Shown: in pieces, positions 35,020 to 43,500 of the stretch | Numbering within the stretch: position 1 is the first letter of the stretch | Layout of the letters: every line of letters starts with the position of its first letter | Source: Rudanella paleaurantiibacter | GTDB taxonomy: Bacteria; Bacteroidota; Bacteroidia; Cytophagales; Spirosomataceae | Direction: 5' to 3' | NCBI RefSeq assembly: GCF_009184635.1 | Contig: NZ_WELI01000002.1 | Span: 124,001-188,000, forward strand | Length of the DNA stretch: 64,000 bases | The notes under the pieces: model-generated | Seen by the model: the letters and a program-made list of their open reading frames with translations, nothing else | Databases searched by the model: none | What the model was told of the DNA's origin: nothing | Translations under genes and position numbers: made by a program

Positions 35020-36525
35020 TTACTTAAGTTGTTGTGCCAGAGTAGTCTCGACGCCTTCTGCCAGCATTTGATGCAGTAGGCTGCTTACCGCTTCGGCAAA
35101 GCCCGGCCATTGGGTCAGATCAACCTCCCAGAGGGCTTTATCGCTTAGGACAGTATCGACGAATTGCCGCACCGAAACCGCTGAGTCGGCCTCCACATTG
35201 CGCCAGTGTTCGTCAAAATACGCAGCCTTGTCATCGCGCAGCGGGTAAGTTAGTATGCCACCGTTTACGGTAGCTTCGGCCACGTAACCCTCATCGGTTT
35301 TCTGAGTGGGTTTCATGAAGAGCAGATAGCCGGCAAAGCCCGTTGCCATCAGCTTAGGCACCGTATTGAACTTCTCGTAGTAACGCCCGATAGTAGCCAC
35401 ATTACGCGCCTGCATTTTGGCCGTTTGGTGCAGAGTAATATTCAGGAGTAAATGTTCGATATAGGGGTTACTGAACCGGTCAATCACGTCTTTGCCGAAT
35501 TGCAGTACGGCATCAGGGCCCATATTCTCTCCCATGCCCTGTGGCACGGTCGGTACGATTTCGTCGAGCATCAGGCGCTCAATAAACTGCCCCGTGAGTG
35601 CATTCTGCATGTTTTCGCTTACCGTCTCATTACCCATCAGGTAACAGATGGGCGTTGTAAACGAGTGGGTACCGTTGAGCAGGCGGAGTTTACGCTCGCG
35701 GTAGAACGTAATGTCTTCGTCGATAATAACGCCGGGGTTAACCTGAGCGAACGATAGGATTTCGCGTACCCGCTCGTCGCCTTCAATGGCCCACAGGTTG
35801 TATGGCTCGGCTACGGTTAGCAGATCGTCTTCGTAGCCGGTCTGCTCCGACAAGTACTGCCGGGTTTCGGCGTCAGGTTTGCCGGGCACAATCCGGTCGA
35901 CCAGCGAGTTGCAGAATCGAACGTGAAACTTGAGCCATTTTGAGAACAGTTTGCCTAACTCATTGTACCGGGCCAGTTTCTCCACCATTTCGCGGAGCTT
36001 AAGTCCGTTATCAGTGACCAGCTCTGTCGGAATCACCACCAGCCCCCGGTTACGTGAACCACCCACGTCTTTAAAACGCTCGTACAGAAATGCCGTCAGC
36101 TTAGCTGGGAATGACTTCGGCGGGTTCTGAAAAATGCTCTCTTCTACGTAGGTCAGCCCTACTTCCGTTGTGTTCGAGATAATTACCTGAAGCGTGGGAC
36201 TTTTGGCAATCTGCAGAATGTCTTTCCACTCCGACTGCGCCGACAATACCCGGCTTACCGCCGTAACCGTGGTAATTTCTTCGACAGACTGCCCCTGCTG
36301 AATACCCCGAACCGCTACCGTGTACAGGTTATCCTGCGCGGCAAAGCCATCCGTTTTTCCGTCGGTCGACTTTACAATGGCAATTGAGCCTTCAAAAATG
36401 CCTTGTTTATTGGCTTTATCGATGTAAAAATCAGGCAACGCACGTAACAAAACACCGGTCCCAAACTGCAGTACACGTTCGGGGTACGTGTTTGCGTTGT
36501 ACGTGCTGCGATTCAATGCTGGCAT
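35020..36525 (-). CDS. uxaB: Tagaturonate reductase (altronate oxidoreductase)
   Basis: This enzyme interconverts D-tagaturonate and D-altronate with NAD(H), a step of galacturonate breakdown. It has 501 aa. The mannitol-dehydrogenase-type fold starts with VLQFGTGVLLRALPDFYIDKA (residues about 18-38), then KFHVRFCNSLVDRIVPG and the catalytic-site block RKLRLLNGTHSFTTPICYL with the conserved Lys/Asn/His arrangement. The MFS gene lies 94 nt upstream on the same strand, so the two probably form an operon. Other uxa genes are not in this window. Confidence 0.9.
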   Translation of the reverse strand: MPALNRSTYNANTYPERVLQFGTGVLLRALPDFYIDKANKQGIFEGSIAIVKSTDGKTDGFAAQDNLYTVAVRGIQQGQSVEEITTVTAVSRVLSAQSEWKDILQIAKSPTLQVIISNTTEVGLTYVEESIFQNPPKSFPAKLTAFLYERFKDVGGSRNRGLVVIPTELVTDNGLKLREMVEKLARYNELGKLFSKWLKFHVRFCNSLVDRIVPGKPDAETRQYLSEQTGYEDDLLTVAEPYNLWAIEGDERVREILSFAQVNPGVIIDEDITFYRERKLRLLNGTHSFTTPICYLMGNETVSENMQNALTGQFIERLMLDEIVPTVPQGMGENMGPDAVLQFGKDVIDRFSNPYIEHLLLNITLHQTAKMQARNVATIGRYYEKFNTVPKLMATGFAGYLLFMKPTQKTDEGYVAEATVNGGILTYPLRDDKAAYFDEHWRNVEADSAVSVRQFVDTVLSDKALWEVDLTQWPGFAEAVSSLLHQMLAEGVETTLAQQLK

Positions 36526-36619
36526 AATACGGGTAAAAGTTATCGGTAATCAGTAAACAACACTTGATGGGTACAGGTTGGGGGTACCCAGCCCTCTCTC
36601 ACAAAATTTATCGGTTTGC

Positions 36620-37957
36620 CTACACCAGTACTTCTTCAATCTCCTCGGCCCGAACAGGTTCAAGCCGGGGCAGAATCAGATGAATAATCACCAGAGCTAC
36701 CAAGTAGGCACAACTGGCAATAATGAACATGGGCAGGTAGCCAAAATTGGTAATGATACGCCCCGCCAAAAACGCCAGCAGAATACCACCAATTGCACCA
36801 AACATGCCGCCGATACCGGTTACAGAAGCAACCACCGAACGCGGAAACAAGTCGGACGCAAACGTGTACATAATGGCTGCCCAGCCCTGATGCGCGGCCG
36901 TTGCGAGGGCAATCAAGCCGATAGCAACGGTCAGGCTGTTGGTTTGGGCGGCCGCAAAAATGGGTACGACGCACAGAGCGCAAATAAGCATCGTGGTTTT
37001 GCGAGCGTGGTTAGCCGACCAACCCCGGTTCATCAACTGCGTAGCGAGCCAGCCAAAAAACACACTACCGGCATCTGACACGACGTAGATAATCAGAAAC
37101 GGTATCCCGAATGATTTCAGATCCAGTTTGTGGTCTAAGGCCGCATTGGAATTGAAAAAATCGGGGAGCCAGCTCATGTAAAACCACCAGATTGGGTCGG
37201 CCATGAACTTACCTACCGCAAACGCCCAGGTCTGTTTGAAGGTCAGCAGTTTCCCCCACGATACTTTCAGCGTGGCCTCTTCGGTGGCATCGCTTTGAAT
37301 GTAGGCCAGCTCTTCGCGGCTGAGTTTGGGGTTTCGTTCGGGTTTAGAATAGGTAAACCACCAGAATCCAAATAGAAAAAAACCCAGAATACCCGTCACG
37401 AAAAACGAGCTACGCCAACCGTAGTTCGTAATCAGGTACGGGACCAACAAGGCCGTCAGAATAATGCCTACGTTGGAGCCAGCATTGAAAAGACCGTTAG
37501 CAAACGACCGCTCCCGACGCGGAAACCATTCGGACACCGTTTTGACCGAGGAGGGGAAATTAGCTGCTTCGCCCAGACCCAGCAACGCACGCACACTAAT
37601 GAGGCCCCGCACCGAACTTACAAAGCCAGTCATAACCCCGGCAATGCTCCAGATGATGATACCCAGCGAAAACCCACGCTTTGTACCAATCTTGTCGATA
37701 AGCCAGCCGATCACGATAAACCCAATGGCGTAGGCGAACTTAAAAGCGGCATCTACATCGCCATAACTGATTTTGAACCGGTCGATGGCGCCGGGTGTCA
37801 ACATTTCATCGGGGCCCAGACCGAGCATTTCCTTGCGAAAAAGCTCGTCGGTCATCGTGAACGAAAGCACTTGCCGGTCGATGTAATTAATCGTTGTTGC
37901 AATAAATAAGAGCGTAACGATGCGCCAACGAAAATTGCCCGGTGAAGCTGGTTGCAT
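36620..37957 (-). CDS. MFS transporter, probable hexuronate (ExuT-like) importer
   Basis: This is a 445-aa major facilitator protein with twelve predicted helices. The N-terminus FRWRIVTLLFIATTINYIDR matches the anion:cation symporter subgroup (TINYIDRQVLS). The motif GWLIDKIGTKRGFSLG is the A-motif between helices 2 and 3. LGLGEAANFPSSVKTVSEWFP is the helix 4 signature shared with ExuT and GudP. Pairing with tagaturonate reductase supports galacturonate or another hexuronate as substrate. The exact substrate is inferred. Confidence 0.85.
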   Translation of the reverse strand: MQPASPGNFRWRIVTLLFIATTINYIDRQVLSFTMTDELFRKEMLGLGPDEMLTPGAIDRFKISYGDVDAAFKFAYAIGFIVIGWLIDKIGTKRGFSLGIIIWSIAGVMTGFVSSVRGLISVRALLGLGEAANFPSSVKTVSEWFPRRERSFANGLFNAGSNVGIILTALLVPYLITNYGWRSSFFVTGILGFFLFGFWWFTYSKPERNPKLSREELAYIQSDATEEATLKVSWGKLLTFKQTWAFAVGKFMADPIWWFYMSWLPDFFNSNAALDHKLDLKSFGIPFLIIYVVSDAGSVFFGWLATQLMNRGWSANHARKTTMLICALCVVPIFAAAQTNSLTVAIGLIALATAAHQGWAAIMYTFASDLFPRSVVASVTGIGGMFGAIGGILLAFLAGRIITNFGYLPMFIIASCAYLVALVIIHLILPRLEPVRAEEIEEVLV

Positions 37958-38060
37958 GAAGCGGTCTAAAAGTAAGTATTAGGCAGAAAAGAGTATCGAA
38001 GGCCCAATATACCGTTGCAGAGCCGTTTCATCGACATCGGGCATTCATTTGGAACGCACG

Positions 38061-38090
38061 CAAAAAGCCGCTCCACTGGAGCGGCTTTTG
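38061..38090. terminator. Intrinsic terminator downstream of the saccharopine-dehydrogenase-like gene
   Basis: A perfect stem AGCCGCTCC/GGAGCGGCT (38066-38074 with 38078-38086), 3-nt loop, with A5 on the left and T4 on the right. It serves the minus-strand gene ending at 38113. Confidence 0.9.
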
Positions 38091-38112
38091 CAATAATGCC
38101 CATTTTGGCCTT

Positions 38113-39201
38113 TTACAAGGCTACACCCTGCGGCTTATGAGCCGCTTCGAACAAGCCCCCATTGAGTGTGTGCAAAAGGCCGTCAAGCGAAATATCCTCC
38201 TGCTTAATGAAGCCCTGCTGCGGCAACGTACCGTCGGCCACCATCTCAACCACGGCTGCTACCGAAGCGGCCGTTGTCCACGAGATAGCCCGCCAACGCT
38301 GCCCTTCCACCGTGATGGGGTAATACGCATGGCTGAATTCCTCGCGCTTCAGGTGGCCATCTTTCCAGCCTTCTACTACGGCGTATACGTACACCACATC
38401 GTCCTGCACGGGCGGCTTGGCTTCGGTCAGAATCTGCTCAACCAACTCACGTTTGTCTTTCAGAATCAGTTCATACAACAAAAAGCGCATCAGGCGGCAG
38501 TGGCCGGGATAGCGCATGGTTTTGTAGTTGAGCGTGTCAACCTGTCCGGCATAGGTTTCGCACATGGTGCCCAGGCCGCCAGAAGTCGAGAAGGCTTCCA
38601 TTTCCATACCGTTGAAGTTGATTACTTCGAGACCTTCCAGTGCCGGTACCCACTTACGAACCCCGTTGTGAATTACCTCGCAGTCGTTAATATACTCGTT
38701 GATAACCCCGGCCGGCGACCAGGTAAATGAGTACCCAAGCAACCCATTGGGGTTTTGCGGCAGAGCACCCACCCGCAATTCAATGTCGCGGAGCCGGTCG
38801 AACCGGCGGCTCAAATCGGCCCCGATAATGCCAATGTAGCCCGGTGCCAAACCACACTGTGGGGCCATAACAGCCGTACTTGTTTCGGCCATTTGCCGAA
38901 TCGCGGTAGTAGTGGGTACGTCCTCGGTCAGGTCGAAATAATGAACGCCCAGCCGGTGAGCTGCCTGCGCAATCGGCAAATTGAGCGAGTAAGGCAGGCA
39001 CGACACAACGGCGTCGAAGCCCTGAAGAATGTTTCCGAACGCATCGACATCGGTAATGTCGGCTTCGAGTGTGGGGAAGGGAAGGTTAGCGTAGGCGGGT
39101 TTTTGTTTGTCTAAGCCCGTAACGCTGAATCGGCGGCCCAAGAGCACGCCAACCAGCGATCCGACTTTGCCCATGCCTACCACCAGTACGTTTTGAATCA
39201 T
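38113..39201 (-). CDS. Saccharopine dehydrogenase-like NAD(P)-dependent oxidoreductase
   Basis: The 362-aa product starts MIQNVLVVGMGKVGSLVG, a Rossmann dinucleotide-binding turn. In-frame ATGs further upstream would add 34 non-conserved residues. The SCLPYSLNLPIAQAAHRLGV and FDLTEDV segments and the C-terminal domain containing GYSFTWSPAGVINEYI and MRYPGHC are typical of the saccharopine dehydrogenase family, which includes lysine 6-dehydrogenases. A role in lysine metabolism is likely but not proved. No lysine genes lie beside it. A terminator follows. Confidence 0.8.
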   Translation of the reverse strand: MIQNVLVVGMGKVGSLVGVLLGRRFSVTGLDKQKPAYANLPFPTLEADITDVDAFGNILQGFDAVVSCLPYSLNLPIAQAAHRLGVHYFDLTEDVPTTTAIRQMAETSTAVMAPQCGLAPGYIGIIGADLSRRFDRLRDIELRVGALPQNPNGLLGYSFTWSPAGVINEYINDCEVIHNGVRKWVPALEGLEVINFNGMEMEAFSTSGGLGTMCETYAGQVDTLNYKTMRYPGHCRLMRFLLYELILKDKRELVEQILTEAKPPVQDDVVYVYAVVEGWKDGHLKREEFSHAYYPITVEGQRWRAISWTTAASVAAVVEMVADGTLPQQGFIKQEDISLDGLLHTLNGGLFEAAHKPQGVAL

Positions 39202-39257
39202 GTTACTGAGATGAAGGTGCGGAGCAAAATACAAAAATTTTACGGGTTGGTCATACA

Positions 39258-41042
39258 TCAGGCCGCTTCGGCCAGTTCGGTGCGCTCCTGCTGATGCCGC
39301 CACATTTCGCTAAAGATGGGGCTATGCTGGCGCAGATACATAAACGTACCCTCATCAACCACGTGCCCATTGCGCATAACGTAGATGTAATCGAACATCG
39401 GGAGCAGATGCAGCCGGTGCAGGGTCGAGACCACGGCTTTATCCGAAAATTCTTCCAGCAGTTTGTGGTAAATATCGAACTCGGTTTTGGGGTCTACACT
39501 GCTCGTTGGCTCGTCGAGCAGCACAATGTCGCTACTCCGGGCGGCTAATACCCCGCGCGCCAGGGCCAGCCGTTGTTTTTGCCCGCCCGACAGGTTCACG
39601 CCCTTTTCCTGAATAAACGTTTGCAGGCCCTGTGGCAACATGCCTACAATTTCGGCAAACCGCGCCGACTCGCAGGCGGCCAACACGTCGGCCTCACTAA
39701 AAGGCAACCCAAGCGTGATATTGTAAGCCACCGTATTCTCAAAAATTTCGGGCTCCTGCGGAAACAAGGTCACGGTATTGGCAATCAGATCCAGACCCGC
39801 CTGCTGCTCACCATCAACCAGCACGCGCACCGTCGGGTCGGGAGCATACAGCCCACGCAACAGGGTTAGCAGGGTACTTTTGCCGCTACCACTTTCGCCA
39901 ATCAGCGCCACCCGACGGCCACGCTCGATATGAATGGCCACATCCTGCAAACCAGCCCGCCGGCGCACCAGCCCCGGCACGAAGCTGTGCGAAAAATTGA
40001 GGCCGCTGATGTCAATCGTTTGCCAGTTATCCGGGAGTTCGGCAACGGGCTCGGGCCGCTCGTTCCGCCCAAAGGCTTCGCTTATCCCTTTGGCTGTTTC
40101 TACATCGGTGTTGTACTGTACAATCTGGGTGTATTGCCAGGCCACATCGACAAACACGCTCGTGAAATTGTTGACGTAGCCAATCAGGGCCACCAATCCG
40201 CCCACGTAGAACACCGTGCCAGGGGTATAATTTTGCCAAACGTACCCCATCGTAATGACAGCGTAAATAGTGGCCACCAGCATACTGGCCACAAACCACT
40301 TCCATTCGTTAATGCGGATATTCTGCCGAAAAGGCCCGAACGTATCCAGCACTTTACCCATCAGGCTACCCTGCATTTGCTTTTCAAGCCGCAGCGTAAT
40401 CACTGTAATAATGTTCGACAGGCTATCGAAGAGAGTCGATGCCACGATGTGCTCGCGCTCGTTGGTTTCTTCCAGCGTTCGGATAAACGGCTTATCGAAC
40501 GTCATGATTACCCAAACAGTGAGTACCCCCAGGGCCACCCCTACCAACCCAAAAGCGGGCGAGAAATAAAGCATGGCACTAAACGAAAACACACATTTGA
40601 GCAGGGTATGCAAATACGTAAACCCACTCTGAAAAAAGAGTTTTAGGGCATCGTAAGCTTTCCGAATTCGGTTGATGGTAGCCCCACTGTGGTGCTCTTT
40701 GTGCCAGCGAACGGGCAAATGCAAGGTCTGATGATACAGCTCTTCGAGGAAATTCTGGCTTACATGAAACGCTACCTCGCGCTCCAGAATACGGGCCGGA
40801 CCGTGAAACGCCCACTCGGCCAGTTTGAGGGTCATAAAACCACCCAGATACCAGCCGCAGACCGTCAGAACCGATGCATTGTGCGCCTGAATCTGATTGA
40901 TAAACCAGCCAAACAGTAACGGATGAAGCGCCCCAATCACGTTGGCGCACAAAAACAAAGCGTACACCAGTACATACCGGCGTTTTTGTTGCCGGGCATA
41001 CTGCCACGCCGTACGCAACAACGAAACATAGGGATTTTTCAT
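39258..41042 (-). CDS. ABC transporter, fused permease and ATPase
   Basis: This is a 594-aa half-transporter of the type I exporter fold. Six membrane helices occupy residues about 20-310. The nucleotide-binding domain follows, with Walker A GESGSGKST near 385, Q-loop FPQEPEIFENTV, signature LSGGQKQR near 485, Walker B DIVLLDEPTSS near 505 and H-loop STLHRLHLL. It is presumably a homodimer or pairs with a protein outside the window. Substrate cannot be told from sequence. It lies 56 nt upstream of the saccharopine-dehydrogenase-like gene. No promoter was identified. Confidence 0.9.
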   Translation of the reverse strand: MKNPYVSLLRTAWQYARQQKRRYVLVYALFLCANVIGALHPLLFGWFINQIQAHNASVLTVCGWYLGGFMTLKLAEWAFHGPARILEREVAFHVSQNFLEELYHQTLHLPVRWHKEHHSGATINRIRKAYDALKLFFQSGFTYLHTLLKCVFSFSAMLYFSPAFGLVGVALGVLTVWVIMTFDKPFIRTLEETNEREHIVASTLFDSLSNIITVITLRLEKQMQGSLMGKVLDTFGPFRQNIRINEWKWFVASMLVATIYAVITMGYVWQNYTPGTVFYVGGLVALIGYVNNFTSVFVDVAWQYTQIVQYNTDVETAKGISEAFGRNERPEPVAELPDNWQTIDISGLNFSHSFVPGLVRRRAGLQDVAIHIERGRRVALIGESGSGKSTLLTLLRGLYAPDPTVRVLVDGEQQAGLDLIANTVTLFPQEPEIFENTVAYNITLGLPFSEADVLAACESARFAEIVGMLPQGLQTFIQEKGVNLSGGQKQRLALARGVLAARSSDIVLLDEPTSSVDPKTEFDIYHKLLEEFSDKAVVSTLHRLHLLPMFDYIYVMRNGHVVDEGTFMYLRQHSPIFSEMWRHQQERTELAEAA

Positions 41043-41178
41043 AACAAGCTACAGCGCCTACTCCATAGGGGTAGTTCCATGCAAAGTTGGTAATAAACAA
41101 GGGAAGCCAACTACACTCTATTCCGCTAATAGGCTTGTTTAAGCAAAGTTTAACCCGTTTTAGGCCAAAATGAAAATA

Positions 41179-41242
41179 TGGCCCATCGAACGCGTACCGG
41201 AAGCCCTGATTATCAGTCTTTCCTCACGCCATCAATGGGCCA
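41179..41242. repeat. Inverted repeat in the ABC/glycosyltransferase gap
   Basis: TGGCCCAT at 41179-41186 and ATGGGCCA at 41235-41242 can pair around a 48-nt centre. It lies 22 nt after the glycosyltransferase stop. The remaining gap (41043-41264) shows no gene. The loop is long and there is no T run, so this is a weak candidate terminator. Confidence 0.3.
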
Positions 41243-41264
41243 CAAAATAACGCAACAGATACCC

Positions 41265-42479
41265 TTATTGCTCAAATGGTATCTGTACCCGCGCTTTAAT
41301 ATATCGGCACATTTCGTCCCAGGTTTTGTTCCATGAGCTTTCGGCCAGTAAATCGTCAATACCAGACCAATCGGTCGGATGATGACCGTTGAGAGCCCGC
41401 TCAATTGCCTTCTCGAAAGCCTCGGCCGTGTCGGCAATCTGCGCAAAGCCGGGGGCTCCATAGGTTCGAATCACGTCGCGAATTGGGGTCGATACCACCG
41501 GCAAACCCGCCGATAAATATTCCGGCGTTTTGGTAGGGCTAATAAACCGGGTCGACTCATTCAGAGCAAAAGGCAAGATGGCCACATCCCAGTTGCTGAA
41601 GTAGTTCGGCAGCTGTTTGTAATCTTTCATGCCGAGATAATGGATATTGGCGCCTTGCGGCAAACTGGCCGGGTCTATTTTAACGACTGGCCCCAACATC
41701 ACAAACTGCCACTGCGGCCGACGGCGGGCCACTTCGGCAATCAACTCCCGGTCGAACCGCTCGTCGATAACGCCACTAAACCCGATGCGCGGGTGCCCGA
41801 TTGACCGCTGATCGTCGGGGTCGGGTTGTTTGGCGCGGGCCGCTGAGAAGTGCGTATGATCAATACTACTCGGAAACGCATACACGGCCTCGTGTCGGTC
41901 ACGCTTGGCTTCGTACAGGCTATGGCCACCCGTAAACACAAGCCCCGCCTGCGTAAGCAATTCCTTTTCTTTATCGAGCAACTCGCGGGGGGCGCCCAAA
42001 AACGCCGACAGCTCGTCCATGCAGTCGTACACGGTTAGGCTGGGGCGCAGATGATCGGTAAAATTCAAGGCCATGGGTGTGTAGTACCAGGCCACATAGT
42101 CGGTCAGTTTTTCGCGTTCAATCAGTTCATCAACCAACTGCCGCTGGTACCGGATCACCTCATCGTGCGTGAGGCCATGCGGCAAATGCGGTACCACAAT
42201 CTGTAAATCGTCGGCTTGCTTGCACACCGAGATACGTAGCTCGTCACCCCAGATTGGCTCTTCAATAAAGTAAACGTTGAAATCTTTACTCGCCCGACTC
42301 ATGATATGCTGCGGCCGCTGATACACGAAATTCCAACGCAAATGGGAGAAACAGATTAAAGCCTGCTTCTGAACTTTGGGGGGGATAGCAGCAGGTACAA
42401 CGGGATTAACCAGTTTAGACTCGCCACGTTCGACGAGTTCGCTGGCAGAATTAGAGCCTAAGTATTCCGGGATCTTCAT
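41265..42479 (-). CDS. Glycosyltransferase family 1/4-like protein
   Basis: The 404-aa product contains the WNFVYQRPQHIMSR motif (residues about 48-61) and FSGVIDERFDRELI typical of a GT-B subgroup often found beside UDP-galactopyranose mutase genes. The C-terminal donor-binding part reads FISPTKTPEYLSAGLPVVST (about 315-334) with the EYLSAG glutamate. The first 40 residues look disordered. There is no signal peptide, so it is cytoplasmic. A mutase gene is not in this window. The sugar and acceptor are unknown. Confidence 0.8.
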   Translation of the reverse strand: MKIPEYLGSNSASELVERGESKLVNPVVPAAIPPKVQKQALICFSHLRWNFVYQRPQHIMSRASKDFNVYFIEEPIWGDELRISVCKQADDLQIVVPHLPHGLTHDEVIRYQRQLVDELIEREKLTDYVAWYYTPMALNFTDHLRPSLTVYDCMDELSAFLGAPRELLDKEKELLTQAGLVFTGGHSLYEAKRDRHEAVYAFPSSIDHTHFSAARAKQPDPDDQRSIGHPRIGFSGVIDERFDRELIAEVARRRPQWQFVMLGPVVKIDPASLPQGANIHYLGMKDYKQLPNYFSNWDVAILPFALNESTRFISPTKTPEYLSAGLPVVSTPIRDVIRTYGAPGFAQIADTAEAFEKAIERALNGHHPTDWSGIDDLLAESSWNKTWDEMCRYIKARVQIPFEQ

Positions 42480-42555
42480 GAGCGGTAATCGATTAAGAGG
42501 ACATTCAGCAGGAGGCCGCTAAACAAGCCAGGGTAACAGAAGATTAGTTAACGTA

Positions 42556-42568
42556 TAGGTATAACCTA
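42556..42568. promoter_or_regulatory. Short palindrome TAGGT-ATA-ACCTA upstream of the glycosyltransferase
   Basis: A 5-bp inverted repeat with 3-bp spacer sits in the 127-bp gap between the glycosyltransferase and the metallo-beta-lactamase-fold gene. It has the size of a half-site operator for a dimeric repressor. With no second copy seen, it may be chance. Confidence 0.2.
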
Positions 42569-42606
42569 CTACTGTTTCCTTTGTTAATCGCGCTCTGTTT
42601 TACCGA

Positions 42607-43464
42607 TTAAGCGGTCCTACCTGCCGGTAAGTCTACCTGACCGTTACCCTCCAGCACCGACCGAACGATGTAATCGGCCCCCACGTCGTTCTGGGTGAAT
42701 AGCTTCACAGCCCATTGTTCGCGCAGGCCCGCTACCTTCACGAGTGCCTGTCCGCGCACGCCCCGGTCATATGCCTGCCGCACCCGCCCTACTATGTCTT
42801 CGAGGTATTGAAGTTTTTGCCGAACTGCCGTTTTACCGTGTTTCAGAACCGGGTTATGTCCGCAAAACACCGTATCGAAATCGTACTGCAACACCCGCCG
42901 GGTCGATTCGATCATTTGGTGAATGTTTTCGCCCCGCCGGAAGATTTTAAGCTTGCCCACGTAAAAATCGCCGGCAAACAACCAGCCTTCGTTAGGTTCG
43001 AGCAACACATGGTGATCGTCGGAATGCCCGGGTGTCAGGATTGGCTGCAGTTGGTAAGGTCCAACCGAAATAACCTCTGGGAAGGGTTGTACCGTAACCC
43101 CTACTTCGGCCGAACAGGGGTCAATAGCGCCAAACCAGAACGTTTCGTAAGCCAGCAACGGAAACGATGCCCGAATGCGGTCGGCAGTGAGGGTGCCGGT
43201 AACAACCGGGGCTTGATGGGCACGCGCCAAAGCGGCCACATTACCCGAATGATCTTCGTGAAAATGGGTTAGAATAATCTGCCGGATAGGCTTTGGCCGG
43301 AAGGTAGCCAGTACATTGGCCTGGCAGTGCCGTTGTCCGGTATCAATCAGGGTATCGTGCAGAAAATAACACCATACCGGAAACGGCTTAACAAATCGGA
43401 CCGGAGAATAGCCAAACTGATACCCCTCGACAGGGCCGTGATGAAGCGTTGAGCGAATGCGCAT
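42607..43464 (-). CDS. Metallo-beta-lactamase fold hydrolase
   Basis: The 285-aa product starts at MRIRSTLHHGPVEG. An ATG at 43509 would overlap the divergent peptidase gene. The metal motif THFHEDHSG is near residues 66-74, followed by the distal PGHSDDHHVLLEPNEGWLFAGD with two further ligand positions and FCGHNPV near the end. This is the glyoxalase II/lactonase-like superfamily. The C-terminal 70 residues form an extra helical part. The substrate is unknown. It is transcribed divergently from the M20 peptidase with only 36 bp between starts. Confidence 0.85.
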   Translation of the reverse strand: MRIRSTLHHGPVEGYQFGYSPVRFVKPFPVWCYFLHDTLIDTGQRHCQANVLATFRPKPIRQIILTHFHEDHSGNVAALARAHQAPVVTGTLTADRIRASFPLLAYETFWFGAIDPCSAEVGVTVQPFPEVISVGPYQLQPILTPGHSDDHHVLLEPNEGWLFAGDFYVGKLKIFRRGENIHQMIESTRRVLQYDFDTVFCGHNPVLKHGKTAVRQKLQYLEDIVGRVRQAYDRGVRGQALVKVAGLREQWAVKLFTQNDVGADYIVRSVLEGNGQVDLPAGRTA

Positions 43465-43500
43465 AGAGCAAAATTCGGCGAACGGTTCGTAATTTCCGTC

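Noticed and set aside
41213-41461. 82-codon frame at the 3' end of the glycosyltransferase gene
   Set aside because: It lies mostly inside the glycosyltransferase gene in another frame and has biased, motif-free composition.
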